Source: Oscillatoriales cyanobacterium
GTDB taxonomy: Bacteria; Cyanobacteriota; Cyanobacteriia; CACIAM-69d
Assembly: GCA_004292515.1 (NCBI GenBank)
Contig: RDXB01000068.1
Location: 1-50,368 of the forward strand
Direction of reading: 5' to 3'
Length of the DNA stretch: 50,368 nt
A program made the position numbers and the translations under genes. The notes under the pieces were generated by a model. It had not been told where the DNA came from and ran no database searches. It saw only the letters and a program-made list of their open reading frames with translations. Shown piece after piece: positions 43,444-50,368 of this stretch. Positions within the stretch are counted from its first letter, which is position 1; every line of letters begins with the position of its first letter.

Positions 43444-43854
43444 ATGGACGTGGTCACAACTGGGCGATCAAATCAAGTAACGTATCCGGAACGCACCGTT
43501 GCCCGGGCTGCTCGGGCTGCTCGATGTGCGCCCTTTGCCTTGGGGTTCTATGCGGCCATGGCCCACCGCAGCGTGTCGGTGATGGAACTGGTGGGGGCGG
43601 CGGCAACCCAACAAGGCCTGACGCGATCGCCCATTAGCGAGTTGGCGGCCGAAACCGAAACCATGTGGCTGATTCAGGTAGGGTTGTTGCGGCGCGAGGT
43701 GGATGGTCAAGGCTTGACCGATCACTTTCGACTCACGCCCCTGGGGTGGTCATTGCTGGGACAATGGCAGGCGGATCCCGAAGGTTGGGAGCGGCGACAG
43801 CCCCTTGAGGGTTGGCGAAACCGACTGAAGCGCTGGTTGCATTGGTTGGGGTAG
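43444..43854 (+). CDS. Small conserved cyanobacterial protein (Npun_F0494-like)
   Basis: 136 residues. The region PFALGFYAAMAHRSVSV, ISELAAETETMWLIQVGLLRREVDGQGLTDHFRLTPLGW looks like a winged-helix fold and matches, as I recall it, a cyanobacterial family named Npun_F0494. The last 25 residues are basic and Trp-rich. Function is unknown. It precedes the CobQ-like gene by about 230 bp on the same strand, so they may be cotranscribed. Confidence 0.65.
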   Translation: MDVVTTGRSNQVTYPERTVARAARAARCAPFALGFYAAMAHRSVSVMELVGAAATQQGLTRSPISELAAETETMWLIQVGLLRREVDGQGLTDHFRLTPLGWSLLGQWQADPEGWERRQPLEGWRNRLKRWLHWLG

Positions 43855-44084
43855 CAGCCAGCCGTCCTGTCTGTGTAGCCTCTAGAATCCCAAAAGTTCT
43901 AAAACCCCAAAGACGCTTACGGGTTTTGTCCTAAACCCGGATGGAGTTGGGATGTTGTGCCGTCTAGTCTCCGGTCAATTGCCGTGGTGCGTTGCCAGTC
44001 AGCGGGGAATTGCACGAACGAGCGGATTGTCGCTTGTATGACAGGAATTGTGATCGAAAGGGCAAAAGCAGCGAGTTGGCAACT

Positions 44085-45512
44085 ATGAACCAAGGCGATC
44101 GAAAGGCATTGTTGCTGATTGGTACAGGAAACCTGGCCGGTAAGTCCCTGTTGGCAGCGGCGCTCGGGCGGTTGCTTTATCGCCAAGGATTGAAGGTGGC
44201 TCCGTTTCAAGCCCGTAGTACATCCCCGATCGCCTACACCACCAATGAAGGCCGCACGATCGCCTATTTCCAGGCTGTGCAGGCCTGGGCGGCGGGCATT
44301 GATCCCCAGGGTGATTTCAACCCGATTCGACCCGATTCTAATTTGCCAGAGCCTGAGGCCCAAGAGCGCATTCATGAGGCGATCGCGCGGCTATTTCGCA
44401 AATTTGATGTGTTGGTGGCAGATGGAGTCGGCAGCCCGGCCGATGTGTATTTGTCCGATCGCGATTGGTGCAATCTGTCGCTGGCTCGGGAGCTTGAGGC
44501 TCCGGTGGTACTGGTGGTGGATGCCGATCGCGGTGGTTGGTTGGCCAGCGCGATCGGCACGCTGGAGCTAATCGACCCCGCCGATCGACCCTTGGTGCGG
44601 GCCATTTTGGTAAACAAATATCGGGGCGATCGCCATGCTCTCCAACAGGGGATCGGCTGGCTGCAAACCCGCACCGGCATTCCTGTCGTGGGAGCCGTGC
44701 CCTGGTTAAACAATCTCTTTCCCACGCCCGACTCGATCGACCTCTTTGCTCGTCGTCGCCGCCAGTCAGACATTGAGACCACGATCAAAGCGATTCGCCT
44801 GCCCCACATTGCCAGCTTTAGCGATCTCGACCCATTACCTGCTGAACCAACGGTTGATTTGTGCTACGCCGAACTGGACAGCGACCTGGGCTATCCTGAT
44901 GCCGTGGTGTTGCCGCGATCCAATGACCTAGCCAGCGATTTGCAGGCCCTGTATGACTCAGGCATGGCCGAGAACCTCCGGCAGTACGCGATCGCCGGGG
45001 GCACGATCCTGGGCATTGGCGAAGGCTTCCAAATGCTGGGGCGGCAGATTGTGCAGCTCCAGGGCCTCGACACCGAATCCCAGGAATTGCTTGGTTTAGA
45101 CCTGCTGCCCATTTCCAGCATTGTGACCGGCGACTGGATCGATCGCGAGCGCGTAGCCACCTCCAACTATCCCCAAGCGGGGCTGCCGGTGGCCAGTCGG
45201 GAACTGCGCCAGAGCTACACCCAAATTTTGGAACCCGGCAGCGTCAACGCCCTCTTTGATGATTCAAAATTGGGGGTAGTGGCCAGCAGCCAACTGGTGT
45301 GGGGAACCTACCTCAGCAATGTGTTTGACAGTAGCCCTTGGCGAAGGGCCTGGCTCAACCGTTTGCGCCATCAACGGGGGCTGTCGTCCTTGCCCACGGG
45401 GATGCCGGACTATAGCGAACACCGTGATTTATTGCTGGATTCGCTAGCGGATGAGGTGGCCAAGCATCTGGACTTGGATCGGCTGTGGGCGGCGATCGGA
45501 ATGACGCACTGA
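44085..45512 (+). CDS. CobQ-like protein with degenerate glutaminase site
   Basis: 475 residues from ATG 44085. The layout follows cobyric acid synthase: P-loop-like GTGNLAGKSLL near 13-23, DVLVADGVGSPADVYLSDRD at 108-127, VVDADRGGWLA near 145, then a GATase-like domain from about 270. The catalytic Cys of the GICGGFQMLG motif reads GIGEGFQMLG (Gly312), the His of GTYLHGIFD reads GTYLSNVFD (Ser411), and GYEIH reads SRELR. About 35 residues after NPIRPDS, where CobQ binds the corrin, are also missing. True cyanobacterial CobQ keeps all of these, so this is a paralogue with another role or no activity. Conservation of the P-loop and length argue against a simple pseudogene. Confidence 0.85.
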   Translation: MNQGDRKALLLIGTGNLAGKSLLAAALGRLLYRQGLKVAPFQARSTSPIAYTTNEGRTIAYFQAVQAWAAGIDPQGDFNPIRPDSNLPEPEAQERIHEAIARLFRKFDVLVADGVGSPADVYLSDRDWCNLSLARELEAPVVLVVDADRGGWLASAIGTLELIDPADRPLVRAILVNKYRGDRHALQQGIGWLQTRTGIPVVGAVPWLNNLFPTPDSIDLFARRRRQSDIETTIKAIRLPHIASFSDLDPLPAEPTVDLCYAELDSDLGYPDAVVLPRSNDLASDLQALYDSGMAENLRQYAIAGGTILGIGEGFQMLGRQIVQLQGLDTESQELLGLDLLPISSIVTGDWIDRERVATSNYPQAGLPVASRELRQSYTQILEPGSVNALFDDSKLGVVASSQLVWGTYLSNVFDSSPWRRAWLNRLRHQRGLSSLPTGMPDYSEHRDLLLDSLADEVAKHLDLDRLWAAIGMTH

Positions 45513-45591
45513 GGCCACCCTAGGCGCTGCGACCTCTCAAACCATCCACAACCATCGGTAGGGACAGATTGCAAATATTGGTAGCAAATAT

Positions 45592-45620
45592 TGGTAGGGG
45601 CAGGTTTGAAACCTACCCCT
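45592..45620. repeat. Inverted repeat GTAGGGG / CCTACCCC
   Basis: Arms GGTAGGGG and CCTACCCC flank GGTTTGAAA; preceded by a CAAATATTGGTAG direct repeat. It lies after the CobQ-like gene and next to the tRNA, and could serve as a terminator. Confidence 0.5.
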
Positions 45621-45645
45621 GTGTTGGCCTTTTACCGAAGATTAA

Positions 45646-45717
45646 TGGGTGACCTGGGATTCGAACCCAGAACCAGCGGATTAAGAGTCCGATGCGCTGC
45701 CGTTGCGCCAGTCACCC
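45646..45717 (-). tRNA. tRNA-Lys (anticodon CTT)
   Basis: 72 nt on the minus strand. Acceptor GGGTGAC pairs with GTCACCC; D-arm around GCGCAACGGCAGCGC; anticodon loop CTCTTAA with anticodon CTT (reads AAG); T-arm CTGGGTTCGAATCCCAG. The discriminator base is A; CCA is not encoded. It stands alone. Confidence 0.93.
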
Positions 45718-45826
45718 TGGTTGCTTGCGAATCAAGCTTGTCTATATTGCCAAAGAAACCCGGAAAGTTCAAGACCTCGATCGAACTTTTCAGGGGGGAT
45801 CACTGGCGATCGCCCCCATCCCACCC

Positions 45827-46693
45827 CTAGGCCTCGTCCTTGATGCCTGTTCGCCGCTCTAGCAACTCCTTCAACACCAGCGTCACCAACGCTAACGCCG
45901 CCAGCAACAGCGCTGCTGTGTAGGACGCTTGAGTCTGATATTGCTTGTAGGCTTCTTCCACGTACAGCGGCAGAGTTTGGGTCTTGCCTGCAATGCTGCC
46001 AGACACCACCGCCACTGCGCCGAACTCGCCCATCGTGCGCGCGTTGGTCAAAATCACTCCATACAAGACGCTCCAACGAATCGACGGCAGGGTGACACGC
46101 CAAAAGATTTGCCACTCACTGGCTCCGAGCGTGCGGGCAGCTTCTTCTTGGTCTTTGCCCAAGTCTTCTAACACGGGCAGCACTTCCCGCACCACAAACG
46201 GCAAGGTGACGAAAGCTGAAGCCATCACCATCCCAGGGACTGCAAAGATGATTTTGATGTTGTGCTCTTCCAGCCAAGGGCCAAACCAGCCATTGCGCCC
46301 GTAGAGCAGCGCCAACATTAACCCCGCCACCACGGACGGCACGGAGAAGGGTAGGTCGATCGTGCTCAATACGAGGGAGCGCCCGGGAAAGTTGCGCCGA
46401 GTTAGGGCCCAGGCCGCGCAAAGGCCAAACACGGTATTTAAGGGCACAACGATGACAGCGATCAACAGGGTTAGGAAGGCGGCTTGTTGGAAGTCATGCT
46501 CACCTAGGGCGGCAAAAAACCCTGCCGCGCCACCAACGAGGGCCTGATAAATCACGTTCAGGAGGGGAATGACCAGCACCAACAACAGGTAGATGATTGT
46601 GCCGGTGATCAGGGCGATTTTGACCCAATCGCGTTTGGGCGAGGCGATCGGGGGTTGCGGGGCGATCGATTCGAGGGGTTCAGTGGTTTGCAT
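45827..46693 (-). CDS. cysW: Sulfate/thiosulfate ABC permease CysW
   Basis: 288 residues, about six membrane segments. STIDLPFSVPSVVAGLMLALLYG and the EAA loop EEAARTLGASEWQIFWRVTLPSI, with NARTMGEFGAVAVVSGSIAGKTQTLPLYVEE, are diagnostic of CysW. It forms the sulfate channel with CysT, encoded about 90 bp upstream. In many cyanobacteria cysA follows cysW; here a tRNA gene follows instead, so the ATPase must be elsewhere. A tandem repeat lies between cysT and cysW. Confidence 0.95.
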   Translation of the reverse strand: MQTTEPLESIAPQPPIASPKRDWVKIALITGTIIYLLLVLVIPLLNVIYQALVGGAAGFFAALGEHDFQQAAFLTLLIAVIVVPLNTVFGLCAAWALTRRNFPGRSLVLSTIDLPFSVPSVVAGLMLALLYGRNGWFGPWLEEHNIKIIFAVPGMVMASAFVTLPFVVREVLPVLEDLGKDQEEAARTLGASEWQIFWRVTLPSIRWSVLYGVILTNARTMGEFGAVAVVSGSIAGKTQTLPLYVEEAYKQYQTQASYTAALLLAALALVTLVLKELLERRTGIKDEA

Positions 46694-46732
46694 GGCAGGG
46701 AAGCTGACAAAGCGACACGGGGGAAGGCAATC

Positions 46733-46769
46733 GAAAGAACTGACGAAAGAACTGACGAAAGAACTGAGG
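46733..46769. repeat. 12-bp tandem repeat, three units
   Basis: Unit GAAAGAACTGAC in tandem between cysT and cysW. Confidence 0.88.
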
Positions 46770-46782
46770 GTGGGGCGATCGC

Positions 46783-47625
46783 CTAATCACGATAGCGGCG
46801 GCCCCAGGCTTGCAGCGCATTAATCACTAGCAACAGGGCCAGGGAAATCAGCAGCATCGTAGTGCCGATCACCGTTGCGCCCTCAAAGTCGTATTGCTCT
46901 AGCTTTTGGAAAATCAGCACTGAAGCCACCATGTCCTCAAAGGGAATGTTGCTGGCAATCAGGACGATCGAGCCAAATTCCCCCACGGCCCGGGCAAATC
47001 CCAAGGTCACGCCGGTAATGGTGGCGGGCAACAGGGGCGGAAACAACACCCGCGAAAAGGTTTGCCAAGGGGATGCACCCAAGCTCCAGGCGGCCTCTTC
47101 GAGTTCCGGTTCGATTTCCCGCAACACGGGCTGCAATGTGCGCACGACAAAGGGCAGGGAAATGAACAACATCGCCACCCAAACCCCTGTGGATGTGAAG
47201 GCAATTCGCACTTTCAAGGGGGCAAACAGGGAGCCAATCCAACCATTTTCGCTATAGATGGTGGCTAGGGTCAGACCGGCAACGGCGGTGGGCAAGGCAA
47301 AGGGCAAATCGATCGCTGCATCAAACCATCTTTTGCCGGGGAAGTCGTAGCGCTCTAGAACCCAAGCCACCACAAATCCCACGAAGCCATTGAAGACTGC
47401 TGCTAAAAATGCTGCGCCAAAGGTGATTTTGTAGGTGGCGATCGCAACGGGGTCGGTGGCGATTTCCCAAAATTGACTGGGGGACAGGGTGGCAGATTTG
47501 CCGAACATCGCGCCGAAGGGCAGGATGAGCAGCAATGCGGTGTAGATGATCGATATCTGCCAGGGAATCGACAAGGGCAACTTGGGAAACCGGCGGGTTG
47601 CAGCAGGAGAAGGGGTGGTGGTCAT
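46783..47625 (-). CDS. cysT: Sulfate/thiosulfate ABC permease CysT (CysU)
   Basis: 280 residues from ATG 47625 (MTTTPSPAATRRF). AAIDLPFALPTAVAGLTLATIYS, then EEAAWSLGASPWQTFSRVLFPPL and GFARAVGEFGSIVLIASNIPFEDMVA are CysT signatures. A longer frame reaches 47790 but adds residues that look non-coding. The sulfate-binding protein gene usually upstream is absent; the neighbour is a damaged ABC-2 permease gene. Confidence 0.95.
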   Translation of the reverse strand: MTTTPSPAATRRFPKLPLSIPWQISIIYTALLLILPFGAMFGKSATLSPSQFWEIATDPVAIATYKITFGAAFLAAVFNGFVGFVVAWVLERYDFPGKRWFDAAIDLPFALPTAVAGLTLATIYSENGWIGSLFAPLKVRIAFTSTGVWVAMLFISLPFVVRTLQPVLREIEPELEEAAWSLGASPWQTFSRVLFPPLLPATITGVTLGFARAVGEFGSIVLIASNIPFEDMVASVLIFQKLEQYDFEGATVIGTTMLLISLALLLVINALQAWGRRYRD

Positions 47626-47841
47626 GGCACGATCGCTGGATTGGAGTCTGGGAAGGGGCGATCGGACGAGCAGTGCGATCGTATCGAATCGCGATCCCAT
47701 GAACGAGTCGTTCTCAGAATAGGGCATCTTTTCCCTAAATCCCACATTGTCCATCGATTTAGTGGGGATTCGATTCGTTGAGAAGAGCAATCGCGATCGG
47801 CTGCGGACTCATTTCTGTCGGCTCAATCGGCTGGATCGGCT

Positions 47842-48583
47842 TTAAAACTCGCGACGGGAAAAGGCGAAAATCGCTGCACAGAGCAGCACTGTGCAATACA
47901 GCACCCCGTATAACCCGTCGGCCGCGAGGGTGCTGTTGTCGGGTAGCAAGCCGTAGACGGCTAAGTTTTTGAGGCTGAAGCGCTCTAGGTCGGGTAAGAC
48001 GAGATATAGCCCTTCGGTCAACCGCTGGAGGGCTGGATCTTTGAGCTGAATCCCGATCGTCAGTAGGTTGCGGCTGAGGTGGCCCATCACATAAATCGCC
48101 AGGGTCAAGACCACGGCCAGCAAGGGACTGGTGAAGGAGCCAAACAGCAGGGCCACAGCTAGCCCGGCCCCACAAACCGAGGCCGATCGACTGAATCAGG
48201 GTGGCCCCGCCGACGAGAGCCGCCAACATCAGCGACAACCCCAAATGCTTGCCCAGCATGAACTCGGTGCGGCTGAGGGGTTTGGCGATCGCCAGCAGGA
48301 TGGTGCGCCGCTCGATTTCGCGATCGACTAGGCGCGTGCCGATCAACACTGTCACCAACAACCCCAGCAGGGTCGTGGCCGCCAAGCAGCCGTCGAGGAT
48401 GATTTTGCCCGCCGAATTGCCTGCGGAAATGTAAGGAACTAACACGATGCCAAGGACTAGCCCCACGGCATAGACCAGCAGCAGGTAGCCCACCTTGGCC
48501 CGCCAAATTTCCAGAAAGGCGTTGTAGGCGATCGCCCAAATCCGTTGCCCATTCAAGCTCGCTAGCGACCCAATCCGTTCCAT
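47842..48583 (-). pseudogene. ABC-2 type permease gene with a frameshift
   Basis: Frame 1 (48583 to about 48165) encodes MERIGSLASLNGQRIWAIAY, several membrane segments and the motif DREIERRTILLAIAKPLSRTEFMLGKHLG typical of ABC-2 permeases. Frame 2 (about 48175 to 47842) continues with CGAGLAVALLFGSFTSPLLA, HLSRNLLTIGIQL and ends FSRREF, also typical. One base must be skipped around 48170-48195, near a GGGG run. So the gene is interrupted by a 1-nt insertion, unless it is a sequencing error. The ATPase partner is not adjacent. Intact length would be near 247 residues. Confidence 0.8.
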
Positions 48584-48615
48584 AGTGTCGATTGACTTGA
48601 GTGTCGATTGACTTG
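48584..48615. repeat. 16-bp tandem repeat, two units
   Basis: Unit AGTGTCGATTGACTTG twice, directly upstream of the ABC-2 permease start. Confidence 0.8.
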
Positions 48616-48630
48616 ATTAATCTAGGGACT

Positions 48631-48761
48631 GTCATCAATGAGCCTGAAACCCTGATTCCACCGTTATCGAATCGTGGGGGGCAAGGGGCTTAAGCCCCTT
48701 GTTATGACGATTGAGGCGTAGGAAATCGTCGATTTCAGACTTATTGCGGGAAACGATGGCA
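48631..48761 (+). repeat. Dispersed repeat family A, copy A1 (reference copy)
   Basis: About 131 bp: ATCAATGAGCCTGAAACCCTGA at left, then GAATCGTGGGGGG, then the snap-back core AAGGGGCTTAAGCCCCTT (perfect palindrome of 18 bp), then GACGATTGAGGCGTAGG, then GATTTCAGACTTATTGCGGG. I use it as the reference copy. Confidence 0.78.
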
Positions 48762-48815
48762 GGCTCTAACCCTAGAAATAGTTATAGCGGTCTGGGTGGC
48801 GGTTGCTGCGGCTGC

Positions 48816-49364
48816 CTATAGCTCCAGCAACCCCGGCGGCGGTTCGATTTCTACCCGGCGGGCCACCAAGTCCACCATCGGCACGATTTCATCCACAAAA
48901 GGAATCCACAACACCTGCTCGGAGTCCGTCAGCTTCACTTCCAACAAATCTTGGGCGGCGGCGGCTAGACCAATCACCTCGCCGATCGTGGCCTGCTGGA
49001 CGCGATCGAACACGGCCAACCCCATCAAGTCCATCAGATGATATTCACCCTCTTCTAGGGGTGGGCGACTGGCGGCAGAGACCAACAGCTTGGCCCCGCG
49101 CAGGTTTTCGGCACTGGTGCGATCGCTGATTTCGGCAAACTTGACCACATACAAATTTTGCTTGTTCAGGTAGCGGCCGCTGACCAAGCGCACCTCGCGC
49201 GGCTCCACCTTTCCTAGTTGGGCCCCGGCTGGCAGCAACCAACGCTGGCCCGGCTCCATAAACCGCTCGGGAAAATCCGAGTCAGGATAGACCCGTAATT
49301 CGCCGCGTAACCCTTGGGGCGCAACGATTTTGCCAACTTCCAGCCAATCATCGGGGCTACTCAT
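48816..49364 (-). CDS. rimM: Ribosome maturation factor RimM
   Basis: 182 residues. N-terminal domain begins WLEVGKIVAPQGLRGELRVYP; C-terminal PRC-barrel block EYHLMDLMGLAVFD and LWIPFVDEIVPMVDLVARRVEIEPPPGLLEL are both RimM signatures. RimM helps assemble the 30S subunit near the head domain. Its ATG (49364) overlaps the metF stop by 4 nt (ATGA), so the two are translationally coupled, an unusual pairing. Confidence 0.95.
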   Translation of the reverse strand: MSSPDDWLEVGKIVAPQGLRGELRVYPDSDFPERFMEPGQRWLLPAGAQLGKVEPREVRLVSGRYLNKQNLYVVKFAEISDRTSAENLRGAKLLVSAASRPPLEEGEYHLMDLMGLAVFDRVQQATIGEVIGLAAAAQDLLEVKLTDSEQVLWIPFVDEIVPMVDLVARRVEIEPPPGLLEL

Positions 49365-50299
49365 GGGCGGGGACTCGCGGTGAGGGATAGGGCAGGCAAG
49401 GCAGGGGCGATCGGCTCTAGGCCGGCCATCTGCAAAATTTCGGGGATCAAGTCTTCGCGGCGCACGGCCATCATGTGCACACCCTGGCAAATTTGCCGCG
49501 CTAGGGCCACCTGTTCAGCGGCGATCGTCATCCCTTCGCGCAGGGGATCGGCGGCGGCGGCGAGGCGATCGATGATGTGCTGGGGAATTTCGACACCGGG
49601 CACATTGCGGTTAATAAACTCGGCATTTTTCGCGGATTTCAGCAGGAAAATACCCGCCAACACGGGGCGATCGCACCCGGCCGCGATTTGGATCATGAAC
49701 TTGTCGAGGCGATCGAAATCAGAAATCAGTTGGCTTTGGAAAAACTGGGCCCCGGCGGCCAGTTTGCGATCGAACCGGCTTTGGAGTCCCGACCAGCTCT
49801 TGGATTGGGGGTCGATCGCCGCGCCCACAAACAGATCCGTGCTGCCATCATCCAAGGGGCGATCGGCTGCGTCCCGTCCCTCATTCAGCCGTTTGGCCGC
49901 CTCCAGCAACCGCACCGACTCCCAATCAAACACGCCCCGCGCCTCGGGAAAATCTCCAGCCTTCACCGGATCGCCCGTCAGAGCCAACACATTGCGAATG
50001 CCCAGCGCATGGGCCCCCATCAACTCGCCCTGCAAGGCAATTCGGTTGCGATCGCGACAGGCCACCTGCCACACCGGCTCAATTCCTCGCTGCAACAGCA
50101 ATGTAGCCGCCGCCAAGGACGACATCCGCAACACGGCCCGGCTGCCATCGGTAATGTTCACCGCATGAACCCACGGGTGCAACGCCTCAGCCATGGCGAT
50201 CATGTGGGATGGATCGCCCCCTTTTGGCGGCATCACTTCAGCGGTGACTAAAAAGGTTCCAGCACGCGCGGCGGAACGGAAACGCGAGAACGGGGCCAT
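49361..50299 (-). CDS. Methylenetetrahydrofolate reductase family protein
   Basis: 312 residues. The TIM-barrel of the MetF family is marked by LVTAEVMPPKGGDPSHM, VNITDGSRAVLRMSSLAAATLLLQRG, QVACRDRNRIALQGELMGAHALGIRNVLALTGDPVKAGDFP and GAQFFQSQLISDFDRLDKF. The NxxxLxLTGD-type and QxxFxQ residues bind FAD and folate. It reduces methylene-THF to methyl-THF for methionine synthesis; this cyanobacterial type is divergent from E. coli MetF. The stop overlaps rimM. Confidence 0.9.
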   Translation of the reverse strand: MAPFSRFRSAARAGTFLVTAEVMPPKGGDPSHMIAMAEALHPWVHAVNITDGSRAVLRMSSLAAATLLLQRGIEPVWQVACRDRNRIALQGELMGAHALGIRNVLALTGDPVKAGDFPEARGVFDWESVRLLEAAKRLNEGRDAADRPLDDGSTDLFVGAAIDPQSKSWSGLQSRFDRKLAAGAQFFQSQLISDFDRLDKFMIQIAAGCDRPVLAGIFLLKSAKNAEFINRNVPGVEIPQHIIDRLAAAADPLREGMTIAAEQVALARQICQGVHMMAVRREDLIPEILQMAGLEPIAPALPALSLTASPRP

Positions 50300-50368
50300 T
50301 GCTAACAGCGCGTTGCCAAAGAAAACAGATCGTCATTTTACCGAACGATGGGAAACCCGCAGCGCCCG

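Noticed and set aside
43855-44084. Possible cobalamin riboswitch before the CobQ-like gene
   Set aside because: I looked for the B12-box and the usual GCCACTG-type core; none is present.
45591-45830. Plus-strand open frame containing GDLGFEPRTSGLRVRCAAVAPVT
   Set aside because: It is the antisense of the tRNA-Lys gene; this peptide pattern is a well-known artefact of translating across a tRNA.
47759-47841. Continuation of the N-terminal frame of the ABC-2 permease to 47759
   Set aside because: After the frameshift the frame encodes basic, Pro-rich nonsense; the other frame continues the permease.

Overview
The window is chromosomal DNA from a cyanobacterium. It carries psbU (a photosystem II oxygen-evolving-complex subunit), many small families that I know only or mainly from cyanobacteria (DUF3120, DUF3134, DUF3747, DUF1995, YiaAB-type, PAP/fibrillin, a family I recall as Npun_F0494), and a very high density of the cyanobacterial HIP1 octamer GCGATCGC. 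I cannot name the genus from sequence alone. No rRNA operon, CRISPR array or prophage is visible. One tRNA gene (Lys, anticodon CTT) and one degenerate IS630-type insertion sequence are present.

Layout. 1-9.6 kb: tldE/tldD protease pair, a DUF427 gene, a GPH-type sugar symporter, a PrxQ peroxiredoxin and a glutathione peroxidase, a repeat-filled gap, a secreted DUF3747 protein, rsmG and tatC. 9.8-17.4 kb: an orphan oligopeptide-type ABC permease, a fibrillin-like protein, an acidic DUF3134 protein, the IS630 remnant sitting on the 3' end of a DUF167 gene, small membrane proteins, and a GAF-GAF-PAS adenylate cyclase. 17.7-25 kb: recN, then an iron/energy-transduction neighbourhood: a ferric-iron binding protein behind a strong Fur-like palindrome, a TonB-like protein translationally coupled to a pentapeptide-repeat lipoprotein, and divergent exbB-exbD-exbD genes. 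25-32 kb: a HAD phosphatase/GT9 glycosyltransferase pair, uppP, a long repeat-rich gap, a DUF3120 membrane protein, an FHA-cyclase and psbU. 32.5-43 kb: nadB, a UmuD/LexA-like S24 protein, prmA, an FtsH-like M41 protease lacking AAA+, a Uma2 nuclease-like protein, DUF1995, a PPP-type phosphatase, an M48 protease and a second PrxQ. 43-50.4 kb: a small conserved protein, a CobQ paralogue with its glutaminase site destroyed, tRNA-Lys, cysW/cysT, a frameshifted ABC-2 permease, rimM and metF.

Most striking points. (1) 19.9-25.0 kb looks like a TonB system: a single-pass Pro-rich protein with the TonB SxxxH membrane motif but a non-standard C-terminus, plus ExbB and two ExbD proteins, the second of which has Thr in place of the essential membrane Asp. 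(2) The CobQ-like protein at 44.1 kb has lost the GATase Cys and His and the GYEIH signature. (3) The gaps are packed with at least three dispersed repeat families (one about 130 bp, one with a snap-back AAGGAGCTTAAGCCCCTT core, one MITE-like with AGGACTGACRCA ends) and with more than a dozen short tandem repeats of 11-17 bp.

All identifications rest on reading translated sequence and remembered family signatures; no database search was run.
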